A stretch of DNA of 64,000 nt from an uncultured Luteimonas sp. (GTDB lineage: Bacteria; Pseudomonadota; Gammaproteobacteria; Xanthomonadales; Xanthomonadaceae). The position numbers were made by a program, and so were the translations under genes. Position 1 is the first letter of the stretch. Each line of letters starts with the position of its first letter. The DNA lies in assembly GCA_934541015.1 (NCBI GenBank), contig CAKTDC010000001.1, positions 1 through 64,000 on the forward strand, read 5' to 3'. The notes below the pieces were generated by a model. That model saw nothing but the letters and a program-made list of their open reading frames with translations. It was not told the DNA's origin and ran no database searches. Below, piece by piece: positions 29,068 to 36,731 of this stretch.

Positions 29068-29780
29068 TGACACGGATCAACCTCCTCCCCTGGCGCGAAG
29101 AGCGCCGGAAGCAGCGGCAGAAGGAATTCGGCCTGATGCTGGCGCTGGCCGCGCTGGCCGGCCTTGCGCTGTGGTTCCTGGTCAACCTCTACTACAACGC
29201 GCAGATCAGCGGCCAGCAGGCGCGCAACAGCTTCCTGCAGCAGCAGATCACCGACGTCGACCGGCAGATCACCGAGATCGAGGAGCTGGACCGGCAGAAG
29301 GCCAGGCTGCTGGCGCGCAAGGAAGTCATCGAGCAGCTGCAGGCCAACCGCTCGCAGATGGTGCACCTGTTCGATTCGCTGGTGCGAACCATCCCCGACG
29401 GCGTCATCCTGAGCACCATCAAGCAGGAGGGCGAGAAGCTCACGCTCGAGGGCCGTTCGCAGTCGAACTCGCGCATCAGCACCTACATGCGCAATCTCGA
29501 GGGCTCGGGCTGGATGACCCGCCCGGACCTGTCGGTGATCGAGGCCAAGGACGGGGTCGCCGGCCTGCCCTACATGTTCAGCCTGTCGGTGCAGCTGGCC
29601 AATCCCAATGCGCCCAAGGACCTCGACGGCGACGGCATCCCCGACCCGGTCCCGCCGGTTGGAGACCCCGCCGACCCCGCCGCGGGACCGGAAGCGGCGC
29701 CCGCGGGCGAAACGCCGGCCGCGGAATCGGCTGAACCTGCCGCGCCGGCTGCGGAGCCACAGACAGGAGACGCGACATGA
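29067..29780 (+). CDS. pilN: type IV pilus assembly protein PilN
   Basis: The 237-residue bitopic inner-membrane protein starts with the conserved MTRINLLPWREERRK, the PilM-binding peptide. A membrane helix follows (about residues 25-45), then a coiled coil (QITEIEELDRQKARLLARKE) and a periplasmic ferredoxin-like domain. It pairs with PilO in the alignment subcomplex. The C-terminal 45 residues form a Pro/Ala/Glu-rich tail that is longer than in many homologues. It overlaps both pilM and pilO at the stop/start junctions. Confidence 0.95.
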
Positions 29781-30454
29781 GCAAGCGCAGGATGTCGCTC
29801 AAGGAGCTGGATTTCAACAACATCGGCTCCTGGCCGCAGGAGTACAAGATCGGCTTCTGCGTGATTGTCGGCCTGCTGATCTTCGGCCTGCTCTGGTACA
29901 CGCTGACGCGGCCCAAGGGCGGCGAGCTGGAAAGCCTGGAGCGCAGGGAGAGCGAGCTGCGCACGGACTTCGAGACCAAGCAGGGCCGTGCCGCGAACCT
30001 CGAGCCGCTCAAGCAGCAGCTTGCGCAGATGGAGCAGCAGCTGCAGCAGATGCTGCGCCAGCTGCCCAGCCGCACCGAGATGCCGGACCTGATCGGCGAC
30101 ATCTCGCAGACCGCGCTCGCCACCGGCATCTACAACGAGCTGTTCCGGCCGGGTCCGGAGACGCCCAAGGAGTTCTACGCGGAGAAGCCGATCGAACTGC
30201 GGATGGTCGGCAGCTACCACCAGTTCGGGGCGTTCATCAGCGGCGTCGCGTCGCTGCCGCGGGTGGTGATCATGACCATGCACGACATCTCGCTGCGTCC
30301 CCGCGGAAAGACCGATGGTGCCGCCGCGATCGCGCCCAATTCCAACCTGGAGCTGGTCGGCACGGTGAAGACCTATCGCTACCTGGACGATGAGGAGGCC
30401 GCGGTGCAGGAAGCGGCCGCGCAGGCGCAGCAGGGCACCGGGGGAGGGCGCTGA
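29777..30454 (+). CDS. pilO: type IV pilus assembly protein PilO
   Basis: The 225-residue bitopic inner-membrane protein begins SKRRMSLKELDFNNIGSWPQ. It has one membrane helix (about residues 30-50) and a coiled coil rich in Glu/Gln (LKQQLAQMEQQLQQMLRQLP). Its periplasmic domain contains FYAEKPIELRMVGSYHQFG, typical of PilO. It forms a heterodimer with PilN. The 4-bp overlap with pilN (ATGA) shows tight coupling. The tail (EAAAQAQQGTGG) is low complexity. Confidence 0.95.
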   Translation: MSKRRMSLKELDFNNIGSWPQEYKIGFCVIVGLLIFGLLWYTLTRPKGGELESLERRESELRTDFETKQGRAANLEPLKQQLAQMEQQLQQMLRQLPSRTEMPDLIGDISQTALATGIYNELFRPGPETPKEFYAEKPIELRMVGSYHQFGAFISGVASLPRVVIMTMHDISLRPRGKTDGAAAIAPNSNLELVGTVKTYRYLDDEEAAVQEAAAQAQQGTGGGR

Positions 30455-30455
30455 C

Positions 30456-30986
30456 ATGGCGAGGATGTCGACAGTCGTGCCCAGGCTCATGCTGCTCGCA
30501 GCGGCGGCGGTGGCGCTCACCGGCTGCATCCGCGGCGTGGGCAGCTCCCCGAACCTCGAGGAATGGGTCGCCAACGTCAAGGCGCGACCCGCGCCGCCGC
30601 TGGATCCGCTGCCGGTGATGCAGCAGTTCGAGACTTTCGAGTACGCCGCGCAGGGCCTGCGCGATCCGTTCAGCACCGCCTTCCGGCGCGATGGCGCCGG
30701 CAGCGGGCCGCGTCCGGATTCCAACCGCCGCAAGCAGACCCTCGAGGAGTTCCCGCTCGACAGCCTGGACATGGTGGGCACGCTGCATTCCGGCCCGGCC
30801 ATGGTCGCGCTGGTGATGGCGCCGGACAAGGTGACCTACCGCGTGCTGCCGGGCTCGTACCTGGGGCAGAACGACGGGCGGGTGACCAGTATCCACGAGG
30901 ACAGGATCGAACTGGTCGAACTGGTGCCCGACGGTGCCGGCGGCTGGCTTGAGCGGCCGGCCTCGATTGCGCTCGAAGACAATTGA
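30456..30986 (+). CDS. pilP: type IV pilus lipoprotein PilP
   Basis: The 176-residue lipoprotein has a signal peptide with lipobox ending LTGC at about residue 23. The rest is periplasmic: a flexible stretch, then FEYAAQGLRDPFS, LDSLDMVGTLHSGPAMVALV and YRVLPGSYLGQNDGRVTSI, the PilP beta-domain. PilP links the PilNO complex to the secretin PilQ. The start at 30456 gives a proper lipoprotein signal; the longer open frame upstream overlaps pilO. Ribosome binding site GGGAGGG lies 5-10 bp upstream. Confidence 0.95.
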   Translation: MARMSTVVPRLMLLAAAAVALTGCIRGVGSSPNLEEWVANVKARPAPPLDPLPVMQQFETFEYAAQGLRDPFSTAFRRDGAGSGPRPDSNRRKQTLEEFPLDSLDMVGTLHSGPAMVALVMAPDKVTYRVLPGSYLGQNDGRVTSIHEDRIELVELVPDGAGGWLERPASIALEDN

Positions 30987-31001
30987 TTAGGGGAAGTCAA
31001 G

Positions 31002-32978
31002 ATGATCGTTAGCAAAGCGCAAAGCGTGACGCCTGCCCGGGCCGCGTTCTCCGTCAGGGCCGGAACCCTCGGCCTGATCACAGGGCTGGTCTCGGCCATC
31101 GGCGGCGTCCACGCCGCCTCGCCCGCGGCGCATCCGGCCGTGCTGCCTGCGCTCATGCAGGCAGCCACCACCGGTGCGACGCAACAGGCTCCGGCGGGGG
31201 TGTCGGTCGCGAACATCGACTTCCGTCGCGGAGAAGGCGGCGCCGGAAAGCTGGTCCTGCGCTTCGACGGCGAGGGCGCCGTTCCGGACCTGCGTACCCA
31301 GGGTTCCGACGTGGTGGTCAAGGTCGGCAACGCCAGCATCCCGGCATCGCTGCAGCGGGCGCTCAACGTCACCGATTTCGCAACACCGGTGCAGCGCATC
31401 GACGCCCGCCAGGGCGGCGACGGCGCCACCGTCGTGCTCAGCGCGCGGGGCGGCTTCGAAACCATGGCCTACCAGACCGGGCGCGACTACATCGTGGAGA
31501 TCGTCCCGCGCGCGGCCGCTCCCGAGCGCGCGGTCGGCGCGGCCGCCACCAGCGCCGCGGCCGCCCAGGCGGGCGCCACCACCGCGCGTGCCTACAGCGG
31601 CCGTCCGGTCACGTTCCACTTCCAGGATGTGCCGGTGCGCACCGTGCTGCAGCTGATCGCCGAGGAGTCCAACCTCAACATCGTCGCCGCCGACACCGTC
31701 ACCGGCAACATCACCCTGCGCCTGGTGAACGTGCCCTGGGACCAGGCGCTGGACCTGGTACTGCAGGCCAAGGGCCTGGACAAGCGCCGCAGCGGCAACG
31801 TGGTCTGGGTGGCGCCGCAGTCGGAGATCGCGGCCTACGAGCAGCAGCGTGAAGACGCGCGCCTGGCGATCGAAGAGCGGGCGCAGATGGTGACCGAATA
31901 CATTCCGATCAGCTACGGCAACGCCGAGGACATCGCCAAGCTGCTGACGGATGAGAGCAAGAACAGCCAGGGCGGCGGTGCCGGCGGCGCGTCGGGCGCG
32001 CAGCACAGCCGCGGCTTCCTGTCCTCGCGCGGCAGTATCAGCTTCGACCGCCGCACCAACACCCTGCTGGTCATCGACATTCCGCAGCGGGTGGGCGAGA
32101 TCGCGCGTCTGGTCAGGATGCTCGACAAGCCGGTCGACCAGGTGGTGATCGAGGCCAGGATCGTGATCGCGAACGAGACCTTCGCCCGGGACCTCGGCGC
32201 GCGCTTCGGCCTGCGCGGTACCGAAAGCCATCGCGTGTACGACGCCGACGGCAACTTCATCGGGCGGGACGTCACCGGCGTCGCTTCCGGCTCGCTGAAC
32301 AGCAACCGCAACTACATCAACAGTCTGGCCGAAGAGGATCCCAAGGATCGTGGCGTGCACCTGTTCCCGGAGCACCTGCTGTTCAGCAACCCGGTCAGTG
32401 CCTCCGGCGCGGGTGCGCTGGCGCTGACAATCCTGGGCAATTCGATCAACTGGGATCTGGAAATCTCCGCGCTGCAGCAGGAAGGCCGCGGCGAGGTGGT
32501 GTCCAACCCCCGCATCGTCACCAGCAACCAGAAGGAGGCGGTGATTTCGCAGGGCCGCGAGGTCGGCTATCTCACCGTGACCGGTGGACAGAGCAACAGC
32601 GTCCCCACGGTCGAGTTCAAGGACATCCTGCTCGAACTGAAGGTCACCCCGACGATCACTGCCGATGGGCGGGTGTTCCTCAACATGGCCCTGCAGAAGA
32701 ACGAGCTCGAGGGCTGGGTCAGCGTGGGTGAGGGACTGGGTTCGGTCCCGGAAATCAGCAAGCGCCAGATCACCACGGCGGTGCTGGTCGAGGACGGGCA
32801 GACGGTGTCGATCGGCGGCGTCTACGAGTTCCGCGACCGCAGCGACCTGTCCAAGGTCCCGTTCTTCGGCGACCTGCCGCTCCTGGGCAACCTGTTCAAG
32901 AACCGCAGCCGGAGCAAGGAAAAGGCCGAGCTGCTGATCTTCGTGACCCCGAAGGTGCTGCGCGTCTCGCAGCGCTGA
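31002..32978 (+). CDS. pilQ: type IV pilus secretin PilQ
   Basis: The 658-residue outer-membrane secretin forms the pore through which the pilus exits. An N-terminal signal region (about 1-40) is followed by an AMIN domain (about 60-170; VSVANIDFRRGEG), an N0/STN domain (about 200-275; RPVTFHFQDVPVRTVLQLIA), an N1 domain (VTEYIPISYGNAEDIAKLL) and the secretin core. The secretin core ends with VEDGQTVSIGGVYEFRDRSD, KVPFFGDLPLLGNLFKNRS and LLIFVTPKVL. One AMIN copy is visible, fewer than in some PilQ. It ends the pil operon. Confidence 0.96.
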   Translation: MIVSKAQSVTPARAAFSVRAGTLGLITGLVSAIGGVHAASPAAHPAVLPALMQAATTGATQQAPAGVSVANIDFRRGEGGAGKLVLRFDGEGAVPDLRTQGSDVVVKVGNASIPASLQRALNVTDFATPVQRIDARQGGDGATVVLSARGGFETMAYQTGRDYIVEIVPRAAAPERAVGAAATSAAAAQAGATTARAYSGRPVTFHFQDVPVRTVLQLIAEESNLNIVAADTVTGNITLRLVNVPWDQALDLVLQAKGLDKRRSGNVVWVAPQSEIAAYEQQREDARLAIEERAQMVTEYIPISYGNAEDIAKLLTDESKNSQGGGAGGASGAQHSRGFLSSRGSISFDRRTNTLLVIDIPQRVGEIARLVRMLDKPVDQVVIEARIVIANETFARDLGARFGLRGTESHRVYDADGNFIGRDVTGVASGSLNSNRNYINSLAEEDPKDRGVHLFPEHLLFSNPVSASGAGALALTILGNSINWDLEISALQQEGRGEVVSNPRIVTSNQKEAVISQGREVGYLTVTGGQSNSVPTVEFKDILLELKVTPTITADGRVFLNMALQKNELEGWVSVGEGLGSVPEISKRQITTAVLVEDGQTVSIGGVYEFRDRSDLSKVPFFGDLPLLGNLFKNRSRSKEKAELLIFVTPKVLRVSQR

Positions 32979-33008
32979 CCGGCAACCGGATTTTCACCGC
33001 ATGGACGA

Positions 33009-33032
33009 CGGGGCCTTCGGGCCCCGTTTTTC
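33009..33032 (+). terminator. pilMNOPQ terminator
   Basis: A perfect 7-bp stem CGGGGCC / GGCCCCG with a TTCG tetraloop is followed by a run of T residues. It lies 31 bp after the pilQ stop. Confidence 0.9.
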
Positions 33033-33180
33033 TGGTGTTCACGCGGCATCCCTGATCGGGGCCCGCCGGTCCCGCCTGCCTGTGCGCGGGCAACCGCCAC
33101 TTCCGGCACTGAACCAAGCCGGCCCGGAAGGGTCAAACTGGTTCCCGCGCACGCCGCGCTGCCCAGGACCCCCAGAGCCG

Positions 33181-34173
33181 ATGGATGCTCCCGCCCACGA
33201 CATCGCGCGCCTGCACGAGGTGTTCACCGGCCTGCGCCAGGAGCTGGAAACCGAGATCATCGGCCAGGCCGGGCTGATCGAACGGCTGCTGATGGCGCTG
33301 CTGGCCGATGGCCACCTGCTGGTCGAGGGCGCGCCCGGGCTGGCCAAGACCAGCGCCGTGCGGGCGCTGGCCGCCCGCGTCGAGGCCGATTTCGCCCGCG
33401 TCCAGTTCACCCCGGACCTGCTGCCGGCCGACCTGACCGGCACCGAGATCTGGCGCCCGCAGGAAGGCCGTTTCGAGTTCCAGCCCGGGCCGATCTTCCA
33501 CTCGCTGCTGCTGGCCGACGAGATCAACCGCGCCCCGGCCAAGGTGCAGTCGGCGCTGCTGGAGGCCATGGGCGAGCGCCAGGTCACGGTCGGCGGCCAG
33601 ACCTATGCGCTGCCGGCCCTGTTCCTGGTGATGGCCACCCAGAATCCGATCGAGCAGGAGGGCACCTTCCCCCTGCCCGAGGCGCAGCTGGACCGGTTCC
33701 TGATGCACCTGCGCGTGGGCTACCCGGACGCCGAGGCGGAAACCGGGATCCTGCAGCTGGCGCGTGCGAAGGCGCGCGCCGGCCTGGAGCCCGAGCGCGT
33801 TGCGGCCGCCCGGATCCCGCTGGCGGACGTGTTCGCGGCGCGGGCGGCGGTGCTGGACCTGCACCTGGCGCCGCAGGTCGAGCGCTATCTGGTGGAGCTG
33901 GTGCTGGCCTCGCGCGACGCCTCGCGCTACGACCGCGCGCTGGCCGGGCGGATCGCCTGGGGCGCCAGCCCGCGCGGCTCCATCGCGCTGGAGCGCTGCG
34001 CGCGGGCGCGCGCCTGGCTGGCGGGCCGCGATTTCGTCACCCCCGACGACGTGCGCACGGTGGCGCCGGACGTGCTGCGCCACCGCCTGCTGCCCGGCTA
34101 CGAGGCGATTGCCGAGGGCTGGGACGGCGACCGCCTGGTGGCGGAACTGCTGGAACGGGTGCCGCTGCCGTGA
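33181..34173 (+). CDS. MoxR family AAA+ ATPase
   Basis: The 330-residue cytoplasmic ATPase has Walker A VEGAPGLAKTSAVRAL near residue 50, Walker B LLADEINRAPAKVQSALLEA near 113, sensor 1 FLVMATQNPIEQEGTFPLPE and the C-terminal lid. MoxR proteins act as chaperones for von Willebrand (VWA) proteins, and four downstream genes encode such partners. The start at 33181 (MDAPAHDIARLHEV) matches homologues; an upstream frame from 33001 runs through the pilQ terminator and is rejected. It is the first gene of the Bat-type operon. Confidence 0.94.
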   Translation: MDAPAHDIARLHEVFTGLRQELETEIIGQAGLIERLLMALLADGHLLVEGAPGLAKTSAVRALAARVEADFARVQFTPDLLPADLTGTEIWRPQEGRFEFQPGPIFHSLLLADEINRAPAKVQSALLEAMGERQVTVGGQTYALPALFLVMATQNPIEQEGTFPLPEAQLDRFLMHLRVGYPDAEAETGILQLARAKARAGLEPERVAAARIPLADVFAARAAVLDLHLAPQVERYLVELVLASRDASRYDRALAGRIAWGASPRGSIALERCARARAWLAGRDFVTPDDVRTVAPDVLRHRLLPGYEAIAEGWDGDRLVAELLERVPLP

Positions 34174-34176
34174 GCG

Positions 34177-34344
34177 CCGGGAATCGGGAGTGGGGAATCG
34201 GGAATCGGAAAGGCAGGAATCCGGATCCGTGGTCCCGTTCAGGCGGTGGACGTTCAACTGCTTCGATGCGCTGACGAGTGCGCAGGACCGGTCGCTGCGG
34301 GGCTTGGCTTTGACGATTCCCGATTCCCCACTCCCGATTCCCGG
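34177..34344. repeat. 7-bp-unit inverted-repeat element, copy 3
   Basis: The arms are 34177-34208 (starting CCGGGAATCGGGAGTGGGGA) and 34313-34344. One is the reverse complement of the other at 31 of 32 positions. They flank 104 bp of unrelated sequence. The repeat starts 4 bp after the moxR stop. The right arm is read in frame into DUF58. The near-perfect arms suggest a recent insertion or maintained structure, with a form like a MITE. Confidence 0.88.
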
Positions 34345-35227
34345 CATCGCGCCCGCGCTCGCCGAACTCGTGGCCCTGCGCAGTCTCGCCGCGGGCCGAC
34401 GCCCGCCGCGGCGCGGCCGCCACGGAATCTCCGGGCAGGCGGCCTCGCCGCTGCGCGGCAGGGGCATGGAGTACGCCGAGTCGCGCGAATACGCCCCCGG
34501 CGACGACGCCCGCCACATCGACTGGAGGCTCACCGCGCGCAGCGGCCGGGCGCACACCAAGGTCTACCAGGCCGAGCGCGAGCGGCTGACCCTGGTTGTC
34601 GCCGACACCGCAGCCGCGCTCTACTTCGGCACCCGCGTGCGCTACAAATCGGTGCAGGCGGCGCGGGCCGGCGCGATCGCGGCGTGGGCGGCGGTCCGCG
34701 ACGGCGACCGCATCGCGGCGCTGCGCGGAAGCCTGTCCGAGCCCCCGGTGGCGCCGGCCGCAGGCACGCGCGGCGCGCTGCGCGTGCTCGACGCGCTGGC
34801 GCGCTGGTATTCCCGCGTCCCCGATGATGACGCCGGGCTCGCGGTCGCGCTGGACCATGCCCAGCGCCTGCTGCGGCCCGGCTCGCGCGCGGTGGTGCTG
34901 GCCGAGGCCGCGAGCATCGCCTCTGTCCCCGATTCGCGCTGGTCGGCGCTGGCGGCGCACGCCGGGCTGCTGGTGCTGCTGCTGGACGATCCGCTGGAGC
35001 GCGACCCGCCGCATGCGCTGCTGCCGTTCGCCCGTCAGGGCCAGCGCGTCGAGCTGGACCTGGCGGCGCCATCGCAGCGGCAGCGCTGGCGGAGCGAATT
35101 CGGCGCCCGGCAGGAGCGGGCGCTGGCGCTGCTGCGCGCGCGCGGCGTCCATGCCGCGGGCCTGTCGAGCGATGCCCCCGGCGATGCCTGGCTGCCCCTG
35201 TTCAGTCCCTCGGGTGGCGCGAGATGA
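34310..35227 (+). CDS. DUF58 domain-containing protein
   Basis: About 305 residues. The DUF58 signature is clear: ASPLRGRGMEYAESREYAPG, then DDARHIDWRLTARSGRAHTK. This is followed by a VWA-like fold with TLVVADTAAALYFG and a C-terminal part. DUF58 proteins always accompany MoxR ATPases. The start is uncertain: the candidates are TTG at 34304 or 34310 and GTG at 34370. I use 34310, which has GCGGGG about 8 bp upstream. If so, residues 2-12 (TIPDSPLPIPG) are encoded by the right arm of the repeat element. Its stop overlaps the next start (ATGA). Confidence 0.9.
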   Translation: MTIPDSPLPIPGIAPALAELVALRSLAAGRRPPRRGRHGISGQAASPLRGRGMEYAESREYAPGDDARHIDWRLTARSGRAHTKVYQAERERLTLVVADTAAALYFGTRVRYKSVQAARAGAIAAWAAVRDGDRIAALRGSLSEPPVAPAAGTRGALRVLDALARWYSRVPDDDAGLAVALDHAQRLLRPGSRAVVLAEAASIASVPDSRWSALAAHAGLLVLLLDDPLERDPPHALLPFARQGQRVELDLAAPSQRQRWRSEFGARQERALALLRARGVHAAGLSSDAPGDAWLPLFSPSGGAR

Positions 35228-35676
35228 GCGGCCTGGTCCTGCGCGACATCCACGAGCCGGTGGCGCCGCCGTGGTGGCCGCCGGCGCCGGGATGGTGGCT
35301 GGTGGTCGCCGTGCTTGCCGGGGTCCTTGCGGTGGTGGTGGCGGTGCGCTGGCGGCGCGCCCGCAGACGCAGGCGTATCGCCCGATGGTTCGACGAGACG
35401 GTCGCCGCCGCGGACACGCCGGCGGGGCGGATCGCGGCGATCTCGGAGCTGCTGCGGCGGGCCGCGCGGCGCATCGATCCGGCCGCGGCGGCGCTCGACG
35501 GCGAGGACTGGCTGCGGTTCCTCGACGGCGGCCTGCCGCAGCCGGTGTTCGCCCGCGGAGAAGGCGCGCTGCTGCGCGACGGCGCCTTCCGTCCGGAGGT
35601 CGATGCCGATGCAGTGGAGGCATTGCGCGTGGTCGCCCGTGCGCGATTCCTCGACTGGATGGGGGCGCGCCCGTGA
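35224..35676 (+). CDS. DUF4381 domain-containing membrane protein
   Basis: The 150-residue protein starts MSGLVLRDIHEPVAPPWWPP, the DUF4381 motif (DIHxPxxxxWWPPAPGWW). One membrane helix follows (about residues 25-45), then a basic stretch (RWRRARRRRRIA) and a cytoplasmic helical domain ending ARARFLDWMG. It is always found between DUF58 and VWA genes in MoxR operons. Exact role is unknown; it probably helps assemble the VWA complex at the membrane. It overlaps both neighbours by 4 bp. Confidence 0.9.
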   Translation: MSGLVLRDIHEPVAPPWWPPAPGWWLVVAVLAGVLAVVVAVRWRRARRRRRIARWFDETVAAADTPAGRIAAISELLRRAARRIDPAAAALDGEDWLRFLDGGLPQPVFARGEGALLRDGAFRPEVDADAVEALRVVARARFLDWMGARP

Positions 35677-36731
35677 TCCAGGCCGCCTCCGACTGGGTGT
35701 CGTCGCTGTTCGCCGGCTTCGCCTGGCCGTGGATGCTGCTGGCGCTGGCCGCGCCGTGGTTCCTGCGCTGGATGCTGCCGCCGCTGCGCCACGCCGGGCC
35801 GGCGCTGCGCGTGCCGGCCGCCTGGCGACTGGAGGCGGCAGGCGCGCCCGGCGTCCGCGGGCGGCGACGGATGCCGCTGCTGGCGCTGCTGGCCTGGACC
35901 CTGCTGTGCGTGGCCGCGGCCAGGCCGCAGCAGTTCGGCGAGGTGGTGCAGCCGCCGCGCGCCGGACGCGACCTGATGCTGGCGGTGGATCTCTCGGGCA
36001 GCATGGCCGAGGAGGACATGCGCCTGGGCGGGCGCACGGTGGACCGGCTGACCGCTGCCAAGGCGGTGATCGGCGACTTCCTCGACCGGCGCGAGGGCGA
36101 TCGCCTGGGCCTGATCGTGTTCGGCCAGCGCGCCTACGCGCTCACGCCGCTGAGCTTCGACCTGGACAGCCTGCGCGCGCAGCTGCTCGACAGCGTGGTC
36201 GGCCTGGCCGGCCGCGAAACCGCGATCGGAGACGCGATCGGCCTGGCTACCAGGCGGCTGCAGGACCAGGAGGCGGGGCAGCGCGTGCTCATCCTGCTCA
36301 CCGATGGCGTCAACTCCGCGGGCGAGCTCGACCCGCTCAAGGCCGCGGCCATCGCCCGCGACCGCGGCGTGCGCATCCACACCATCGCCTTCGGCGGCGA
36401 CGGCGAGGAGGCGACGGTGTTCGGCTTCCGCCTGCCGATCGCGCGCGGCGCACCGGAGATGGACGAGGACAGCCTGCGCGAGATCGCGGCGATCACCGGC
36501 GGCCGCGCCTTCCGCGCGCGCGATGCCGCGGAGCTGGCCGGGATCTACGCCGAGATCGACCGACTGGAGCCGGTGGCGGCGCCCGGGGAACGCCTGCGGC
36601 CGAAGATCGAGCGCTACCACTGGCCGCTGGCCGCCGCCCTGCTGTTCGCGCTGCTGTCGATGCTGGTTCCGGCCGTGGCTGCGCCCCTGCGCAGGCTCCG
36701 CTCCGTCGCCGACCCGGAGGCGGCACGGTGA
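35673..36731 (+). CDS. BatA-like von Willebrand factor A membrane protein
   Basis: The 352-residue protein has N-terminal membrane helices (about 18-38 and 68-84), a VWA domain (about 100-280) with MIDAS motif DLMLAVDLSGSMAEEDM, a second motif GRETAIGDAIGLA and LLTDGVNSAGELDPLKAAAI, and a C-terminal helix (about 322-345). This is the BatA/Aerotolerance layout. The start is GTG overlapping the DUF4381 stop (GTGA). The stop in turn overlaps the next gene's GTG start. The MIDAS DxSxS is intact, so metal-dependent ligand binding is likely. Confidence 0.92.
   Translation: MIQAASDWVSSLFAGFAWPWMLLALAAPWFLRWMLPPLRHAGPALRVPAAWRLEAAGAPGVRGRRRMPLLALLAWTLLCVAAARPQQFGEVVQPPRAGRDLMLAVDLSGSMAEEDMRLGGRTVDRLTAAKAVIGDFLDRREGDRLGLIVFGQRAYALTPLSFDLDSLRAQLLDSVVGLAGRETAIGDAIGLATRRLQDQEAGQRVLILLTDGVNSAGELDPLKAAAIARDRGVRIHTIAFGGDGEEATVFGFRLPIARGAPEMDEDSLREIAAITGGRAFRARDAAELAGIYAEIDRLEPVAAPGERLRPKIERYHWPLAAALLFALLSMLVPAVAAPLRRLRSVADPEAAR

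Noticed and set aside
33001..33180. N-terminal extension of the MoxR protein
   Set aside because: The frame begins at the pilQ terminator and is not conserved in MoxR proteins, which start near MDAPAHDI.
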